Origin: Cyprinodon diabolis
Taxonomy: Eukaryota > Chordata > Actinopteri > Cyprinodontiformes > Cyprinodontidae
Length of the DNA: 64,000 nucleotides
Direction of reading: 5' to 3'
NCBI GenBank assembly: GCA_030533445.1
Contig: CM060080.1
Span: 36,036,380-36,100,379 of the forward strand
Each line of letters opens with the position of its first letter. Within the stretch, counting starts at the first letter, position 1. The notes under the pieces are model-generated. The model ran no database searches and was not told the DNA's origin. It saw only the letters and a program-made list of their open reading frames with translations. Of the stretch, positions 60,201 through 64,000 are shown piece after piece. The position numbers and the translations under genes were made by a program.

Positions 60201-61333
60201 ATTCATAGCTATGTTTCTCTGTCCTTATATTCCTCTATGCACTCGAATGTTCTCTAACAAACTTCTGAAGCCTTTACAAAACAGCTCAATTTCTAGGTAT
60301 GGAGTTTACTCTGGATGTTTATTTGCGTGATAAAAATGCACACAAAAAACGCAAAAAATGTTACTTTTGGAAAAAACTCAGAAAGAGCATTTTGGGTTTA
60401 TCTTTTGTGATGTCATTAACTTCTGAATAAAGAACACACACAATCTAATTTCCTGATGTTGTGTTTTCTTGCAGTCAAAGTCATTGAGGGAGCGCTGGTT
60501 GTTAGATGGAGCTCCAGCAGAAGAGGAGACACAGAGGCGTCTGCAGGAGGATGAGATGAAGACCAAGCTTCTGGAGCAGGTCATCCTTAGGTGAGCCTCC
60601 GTAAAAAAGAAAAAACGTGGGAACACTTTCCTGCTAATATACATGTTAAGTTTGAACACTACTTGGAGTGAAGTTTTAAAAGCAAAGGCTCATGGCCTTT
60701 CGTCCTCCATGACTTTGTTTCTGAGACAGGCTGGAGCAAGAAATCGAAGAACTGGAGACTGGTGTCCCAGCTAATAAAGGTGTGGCCAAAGAAAATGGTG
60801 AGTTATGTCTCCATAGCAACACAGCTTTAACAACTAACATAAAGAAAAAGCCATCTAATAATAGCCTCTTCATTTGCTTCACTCATTATTAAAACAGTAT
60901 ATCCTCTCTGCCCCAATCACCTTCTCTTCCTATGCCTCCACTCAATAATACTCTGGCACCCCCTGTAGGTGAAAATGGAGTAGTGCAGACCTCTGGCCAG
61001 ACCCCGAAAAGAGAGGTGACAGGGGTGGAAGCCAAGCTTCTGGGCCCCAGTCCTGATCAAGCCAGTGAGAACAACCCAGTCACTCTGGTGTTCATGGGCT
61101 ACAAGACTGTCGAAGACGAGAAGGAGATGCACACGGGCATGGAGGGCGTGGACGGCAACGTGAAGGCTGAGTTCGTAGTGATTGATGATGGCGAGGGGAA
61201 GGCGGCGGATGCAGCCACGGAGGAGCAGGCACCGCCTAACGGCAGCATGGCGGAGAAAGAGAAGGCCAGCGGAGAGGAGGGAGAAAAGGAGAAGGAGAAG
61301 AAACAGACCTGCAAGTGCTGCACTGTCATGTGA
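47467..61333 (+). CDS. palm1: Paralemmin-1, five coding exons spliced (223 aa)
   Basis: Lipid-anchored phosphoprotein of the paralemmin family, which acts on the inner face of the plasma membrane in cell-shape and process control. Coding exons are 47467-47508, 50366-50446, 60475-60590, 60730-60797 and 60969-61333; all junctions are AG/GT, phases are consistent, and the sum is 672 nt including TGA. Residues 1-102 hold the paralemmin coiled coil (ERLQAIAEKRKKQTEIENKR; RRQLQHLKSKSLRERWLLDG). Residues 115-223 hold REVTGVEAK, the conserved PVTLVFMGYKTVEDE, an acidic Glu/Lys-rich stretch and CKCCTVM, where CTVM is a CaaX box ending in Met (farnesylation expected) next to palmitoylatable Cys. Mammalian paralemmin-1 is about 387 residues; its middle block is absent here. 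SKSLRERWLL favours PALM1 over PALM2; palm1a versus palm1b is unresolved. Confidence 0.93.
48191..48625. mobile_element. hAT-type MITE with exact 8-bp target duplication, in palm1 intron
   Basis: 435 bp starting 'tagggatgggcgatatggac' and ending 'aaaatatcgcccatcctta', flanked by CTTGTTAT on both sides (48183-48190, 48626-48633). TIR-internal 'cgataaa/tttatcg' motifs. Non-coding, well preserved. Confidence 0.92.
48634..49215. other. palm1 intron, no other feature
   Basis: AT-rich. The 80-codon frame at 48711-48953 has no recognised domain. Confidence 0.45.
49216..49445 (+). mobile_element. tRNA-derived SINE in palm1 intron
   Basis: Begins 'agtggcagcctagtggttag', an A-box-like head (TRGYNNARNNG), followed by 'ttgcaagtttgatccccc', a B box with one change (GGTTCGATTCC type). 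The body contains 'tccctgagcaagacctttaa' and 'ccaaggggatgggttaaatg', and it ends 'gattattaaagtatata', a LINE-like tail. Typical teleost SINE, moderately diverged. Confidence 0.82.
49446..50365. other. palm1 intron before coding exon 2
   Basis: AT-rich, nothing recognised. Ends in the acceptor 'ctatggggtgacag', which lacks a long pyrimidine tract and is comparatively weak. Confidence 0.5.
50366..50446 (+). CDS. palm1: palm1 coding exon 2 (residues 15-41)
   Basis: Encodes EKRKKQTEIENKRRQLDDDR then RQLQHLK, 27 codons in phase 0-0, the core of the paralemmin coiled coil. Acceptor 'gacag', donor 'aag|gtaatg'. The 81-bp exon is a multiple of three, so skipping would keep frame. Confidence 0.92.
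50447..53069. other. palm1 second intron, left part
   Basis: AT-rich. 'tagggctgggacattaatgt' at 50992 looks like a hAT left terminus without a recognisable right end. Poly-T at 51542-51560. No gene-like frames. Confidence 0.45.
51599..51638. repeat. Perfect 19-bp inverted repeat with 2-nt loop
   Basis: tcatggactgttcacactt (51599-51617), loop CT, then its exact reverse complement (51620-51638). Forms a nearly loopless hairpin or cruciform. No similarity to a transposon end seen; not flanked by an obvious miRNA precursor context. Confidence 0.95.
53070..53256 (-). mobile_element. L2 3' tail, severely 5'-truncated
   Basis: About 185 bp almost identical to 1128-1310: 'ttcaattcagtttatttata', 'cacaacacatgtcatctcaa', 'taaggaaaaccagttgattg', 'tgcttgtagcgaca'. 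High similarity indicates a fairly recent insertion, into palm1 intron 2 antisense to the gene. Confidence 0.9.
53257..54195. other. palm1 second intron, nothing recognised
   Basis: Mixed composition with no gene-like frames. AT-rich before the microsatellite. Confidence 0.45.
54196..54271. repeat. (AT)38 microsatellite
   Basis: Perfect alternating AT for 76 bp, within palm1 intron 2. Likely length-polymorphic. Confidence 0.97.
54415..55020 (+). pseudogene. Tc1-like transposase fossil (third family)
   Basis: The frame from 54595 reads KIWCWRDSYLGLWFRNWTRL then LKGILNATAFRDTLV, the decayed form of the fish Tc1 block 'RFGAGGIIIWGCFSGLGLGPLVPVKGTLNA'. It then gives FTLWKQF and VPRGMNES ('..RGMDESGVGELDWPAQSPDLNP'). 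Downstream, nucleotide remnants match 'SVSDL', 'RRVE.V' and the C-terminal 'KAGPT' near 54990. Many stops; the catalytic DLNPIE region is unrecognisable. Same strand as palm1. Confidence 0.75.
55045..55735 (+). mobile_element. Decayed hAT element with N-terminal transposase fragment
   Basis: Left sequence 'agggttgccaaccgtctctt' then 'tcattccgtatcaagaaata' and 'cacactttgtcccctattac' resembles a common fish hAT terminus ('ggttgccaaccgtcccg...'). At 55366 an ATG opens a frame reading MGDEQSNLIADAAFAGGAPS then HSDAPSSKKK. At the 12-A run (about 55447-55458) a frameshift leads to RMQKFREEWEKTNTWVEKVS then EEYKAHCKYAS, like the BED-type zinc-finger start of KRBA2/ZMYM-like hAT transposases, with the second Cys of the finger lost. 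Stop at 55567. The rest of the transposase is missing. Confidence 0.62.
55750..57270. other. palm1 second intron, nothing firmly recognised
   Basis: 56150-56400 is purine-rich and CpG-containing; several long minus-strand frames (56154-56552, 56756-57208) reflect this composition and show no domain. Could hold an alternative promoter, but I see no support beyond composition. Confidence 0.4.
57276..58005 (-). mobile_element. Solo LTR, copy D
   Basis: Same family and orientation as copies A-C. It spans from 'tgacaactaaag' or slightly later to 'ggattcctaaca', with 'ttgaatccagactgtgtggt', 'ggagggcggacaggttt' and 'cttggctagagtacccaaaa'. Flanks taaag (57271-57275) and taaaa (58006-58010) match at 4 of 5, consistent with an old duplication. 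Contains a private inverted duplication at 57601-57634 and a mutated CTCF-like site at 57945-57957. Confidence 0.82.
57601..57634. repeat. 13-bp inverted repeat unique to LTR copy D
   Basis: cggactgtcactc (57601-57613) and gagtgacagtccg (57622-57634) around an 8-nt loop. In copies A-C the first arm is followed directly by 'ctgcggtacttgaacg' or equivalent, so the second arm is an inserted inverted duplicate. Confidence 0.85.
58006..59411. other. palm1 second intron, nothing firmly recognised
   Basis: AT-rich. 58200-58330 has a faint Tc1-like look ('ccatgatgcttccagcacca') but no alignable protein. Confidence 0.4.
59420..59785. mobile_element. hAT-type MITE, diverged
   Basis: 366 bp. Left end 'tagggctgaaataattaatc', right end 'tcggtagctgcagcgcta', with subterminal atcgat/attaatcg motifs as in 37436-38668. 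Flanks ccgacctt (59412-59419) and ctgacctc (59786-59793) match at 6 of 8, fitting an old 8-bp duplication. Confidence 0.75.
59918..60133 (+). pseudogene. Pogo-like (BrkDBD/CENPB-type) DNA-binding domain fragment
   Basis: A 71-codon open frame in which residues 21-64 (59978-60109) read SHAYDANFKVKAISHALEHG, KQGARQFSINESMVQKWRKQ and EDDL. This matches the Brinker/pogo-type helix-turn-helix ('SYDA.FKLKVI..A..HGNRAA.R.FGV.E..VR.WRKQ') found at the N-terminus of pogo/Tigger-like transposases and their host derivatives. The frame ends in TAA shortly after; no DDE domain or TIRs are seen nearby. It lies in palm1 intron 2, same strand, 340 bp before exon 3. Probably a transposon remnant; the undamaged domain is notable. 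Confidence 0.65.
60475..60590 (+). CDS. palm1: palm1 coding exon 3 (residues 42-79 plus split Arg80)
   Basis: Encodes SKSLRERWLLDGAPAEEETQ, RRLQEDEMKTKLLEQVIL. The acceptor 'gtgttttcttgcag' is strong; donor 'ag|gtgagc'. Ends after two bases of an Arg codon, completed by the next exon. Confidence 0.93.
60730..60797 (+). CDS. palm1: palm1 coding exon 4 (Arg80 to residue 102, plus split Gly103)
   Basis: Encodes LEQEIEELETGVPANKGVAK EN after the split Arg. Acceptor 'ctgagacag', donor 'g|gtgagt'. The last heptads of the coiled coil end here. Confidence 0.92.
60969..61333 (+). CDS. palm1: palm1 last coding exon (residues 103-223)
   Basis: Starts after 'ccccctgtag' and completes the Gly codon, giving GENGVVQTSGQTPKREVTG. 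It contains NNPVTLVFMGYKTVEDEKEM, an acidic/basic low-complexity tail (EKEKASGEEGEKEKEKKQ) and the lipidation signal TCKCCTVM, then TGA at 61331-61333. An open frame extends upstream to 60932, but the acceptor and phase fix the start at 60969. Confidence 0.94.
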
Positions 61334-62380
61334 GATATGTGTGCCTGTTTATCGGTGTGTGTGTGTGGGTGTGTGTGTGACTGAATGCGTCTGGTGAGTA
61401 CACACCTGCACCCGTGCAGAGCTGTGGGCCATTGCATGAGTCCCTATTTGCAATCGTATGTAGCTTTTGTGTTTGTGTGAAAGTGTGTGTCAGGACTGAT
61501 TTACAGCTACACAGTCAATATCCCAACAATGAGAGCCGAAACGAGCTCCAGCTCCAAGAACCACAAAGACTCATAAGTACACTTACTCTATATACTTTCT
61601 CTGTATTTTGACTTTTGATTTCTATTGATATTTTTCTATTTTTCTGTCTTGACCTTTCTATCGTAGCCTACTTGTGTGTTTATCCTTATTATGAGACTGT
61701 GTACCGTATGTTCATTGTTCTTATTGTTTAAAAAAAGAAAATGTATGAGCTCTCTGGATTGTACTGCAGCCAAACTGGAAACATTTCTGGAAAAACAAAA
61801 TCCAAAACAACAAACTATGAAGGACACAGATACTTAAATATATATATATGTCTCTGTGTAGGCCTACCAACTATTTATCAGTCAATTTCATATTGCAATA
61901 TTGTCTAAGATATTATTTTGAATAGTATTTTAATATATTGATATGAAATTATGTTTTATACAATGTATTTATTGCTTTGGTTCTATGTGTCACCCCCCCT
62001 CCCCAACATCACCTGCATGTTACGCTAGTAAGTGCCACCAGATTAACACTCTTTAACAAGTGTCTGTGCTTTCTTAGACTCATAAGTGCTCATATCTTTA
62101 GTCACACACATTTTTCTGTCGCTTATGGTTAATTATACATGCAGTGTTCAAGTAATGCATCATGCTTAAGAAGAAACATGGCGAAGAGGCCCATAGAGTC
62201 ATGTTACCAGTCACTTTATTTTAATACTCGATATAGCATGCGGCACATGTACATGGGGATCACTGCTTTTACAACAGATTAGATTATTTGCACCATAACA
62301 CTGTCTTTCCAAAGGTGTATAGTTGGGGCCACGTGAATTGGAAGACCTCATAATAATAAATTTGACTTTTAGTGCATTAG
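61334..62380 (+). other. Presumed palm1 3' UTR
   Basis: Begins with TG-rich sequence (gtgtgtgtgtgggtgtgtgt) and continues AT-rich without gene-like frames. The first canonical AATAAA after the stop lies at 62355-62360 (taataataaatttgac). Further AATAAA at 63895-63900 and 63927-63932, the latter followed by 'tgtgtcctgcactgt', could mark a longer form. Which site is used cannot be told from sequence. Confidence 0.5.
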
Positions 62381-63269
62381 CATTATCTCACCCTGAGATT
62401 TCTAAAGCAAGAATCAATGTGGGTAAAAGTATTCAGTGTGGCAAATGATTGTATTTAAAGCTGTTATTTGTCAACGGGACACTAATCTGCTGAACCATTT
62501 CACAAGGTTGCAACAGCAATGAGGGAGAGGGACCCCGAGCCACTCGATCAGGGGTGCTTTGTGCAGCCCATGGGTCATTTGGAACCCTTGAAATGATTTT
62601 GTGGGTCACCTCGGATCAATTTGACATTGATACAGATTTACCAAATCTCCACAGATGGATGCAGATGGACCATGTTGCCTTTTATTTTCTAGGTTGATCA
62701 AGTTGTTCGAGTTTCATTTTAAAGTTGCAATTAATGAGACTACAAACAGGCAACGATTTTACTCAGAAGCAAACTTTGGTGTACCCTCTCATTTGAAATA
62801 GAGGCCCCTGCTGAGAATACATTAAAATTAGGAGTATTTTTAGTGTCTTTTTATTTTACTCAGGCAAATATGTGGATCCCTTTGATGGGTCACATCTGCT
62901 ATGATTTACATATTTATTTTCTACCTGACTCCTTTAAAGCTCCAATAAGATTCCCTATGTGCTCTTTTTTGTTGAGCAGATAAAAAAAAAACACTCACAT
63001 TTAAAGTAGGTTTACAAGTTTATATTTGTAGCCTGTATAGACTCTAAAGTTCAATAATTTGCCTTCATGATATATAAAAAAAAAAGTTAGAACAGCACTG
63101 CTCTAGATCATCCAGGGTCCTGCGTCTCTTCATTTACCTCATCTGTCTTCCACAGACAGTGAGATGTCTAAATGAGCCATTTTTTTTTTTTTGTCTTTAT
63201 CATTTTAAAAGATCATTGATGACCATTTTTTATTTGCCTAGTGGAGTGCAGCAAATTTGTACTGAAACC
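62381..63269. other. Downstream of palm1, nothing recognised
   Basis: AT-rich with poly-T/A runs. No gene-like frame. May be 3' UTR if the distal poly(A) sites are used. Confidence 0.4.
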
Positions 63270-63500
63270 ATTTTGGAATTTTTTGCTGTAAAAAGGTTCC
63301 CATGGTTTCTTGAAGATTTCCCTCAGCATTATTGATCCTCCACCATACTTGAAAGTGGGCATGACGTGTGTTTCCACACATTATTCCTTTTTTCTAAACC
63401 AAACCCCCTCTGGAGCCTTTGTTGCTAAGAATTGGTTTTTAATCTCATCTGGAAAATACAGCCAGTTAAAGTCCCAGTAGAATTCAGCTAATCCATGTCT
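63270..63500 (-). pseudogene. Tc1-like transposase fossil
   Basis: Minus-strand translation gives FPDEIKNQFLATK, a decayed 'FSDESKI.LFG', and then ETHVMPTFKYGGGSIMLREI, the '[14 protein letters not shown]' block. Only about 75 codons are recognisable, with a stop and mismatches. Some of the sequence to about 63700 may belong to the same element. Confidence 0.62.
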
Positions 63501-64000
63501 ACATTTGTGATGTTGGGATAGAAACTTTTTTTTTTTCCAGCATAGAAGCAGTTGTTTTTAGAAACACTCGGTGGCCCTGATATATTTTCCTATCTTTTCC
63601 TTACCTCCATGTTCATTGTGTCTGGTGGCAAGACACATATAGGTCCTCGTCCAGCCAAGTAAACGGGTCTGTGTGTCACACCACATTTATACTCCTGGGA
63701 AACAGAAAATGACTAACTAGATGTTTCCTAGGAGCTAAAACCTAAACAGGTAAAATATGATTAAAATGATACTTTAATTATATTTGTTCTAAATGAATTG
63801 TAAATGGGTACCATTAACTCTGTTGTTATTAACTTTGCTTAAAACCACAATTTCTTGAATTATATTCCAGCGTTATGTGAGATTATGCCACTGCAATAAA
63901 AGATAGATTTATTTGCTGGGTGTACCAATAAATGTGTCCTGCACTGTAGGTACTGTAACTCTGTTTTCTTGTCAATGTAGATTTAAATAAGGTAGCACTG
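63501..64000. other. Window end, nothing recognised
   Basis: AT-rich. Contains the two distal AATAAA hexamers noted for the palm1 3' region. Confidence 0.4.

Noticed and set aside
60932..60968. Upstream extension of the last palm1 exon to an ATG at 60932
   Set aside because: The acceptor 'ccccctgtag' at 60959-60968 and the reading phase of exon 4 place the exon start at 60969; the upstream ATG is intronic.

Overview
This is a gene-poor, repeat-rich stretch of vertebrate genomic DNA. The repeats point to a teleost fish, probably a percomorph: L2/Rex1-type LINEs whose 3' ends read 'tttatttatatagcgcc', several Tc1 families, hAT MITEs and tRNA-derived SINEs. There are no bacterial-style operons. 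Every long open frame outside one spliced gene belongs to a transposable element or is a chance frame.

The only host gene I can support is paralemmin-1 (palm1, + strand). Its coding exons lie at 47467-47508, 50366-50446, 60475-60590, 60730-60797 and 60969-61333, all with canonical splice sites, and join into a 223-residue protein. It has the N-terminal paralemmin coiled coil, the C-terminal 'FMGYKTVEDE' block and a CaaX lipidation tail (CKCCTVM). The middle third of mammalian paralemmin-1 is missing, and the 171-bp fourth intron leaves no room for it. The ATG exon is preceded by a splice acceptor, so an upstream non-coding first exon is required. The best candidate is the only clearly CpG-rich segment, 22770-23028, which ends in a consensus GTAAGT donor about 24 kb upstream.

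Layout. 0.4-4.7 kb: a Rex1/CR1-like LINE split by a nested L2-clade LINE with a 6-bp target duplication. 7-13 kb: fragments of Gypsy pol, a hAT element, a LINE RNase H and a TIR-bounded element. 13.1-14.7 kb: a complete Tc1 element with an intact DD34E transposase and identical 202-bp TIRs. 17-21.6 kb: an LTR, unclassified C-rich repeats and a SINE. 22.8-23.0 kb: candidate promoter/first exon. 24-31 kb: two Tc1 fossils and a 931-bp TTAA-flanked fold-back element. 35-46 kb: two LTRs (one hosting a MITE), an L2 3' end, a hAT element with exact 8-bp target duplication, and a pair of TTAA MITEs. 47-64 kb: palm1, with introns full of hAT MITEs, a SINE, an (AT)38 microsatellite, a Tc1 fossil, a hAT transposase fragment, a fourth LTR and a pogo-like DNA-binding fragment; then the 3' UTR region and a last Tc1 fossil.

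The most noteworthy items are the apparently intact Tc1 copy, the shortened palm1, the LTR family carrying CTCF-like motifs (four same-strand copies), the long fold-back element with a unique loop, and several near-perfect hairpins. I found no convincing new multigene system.
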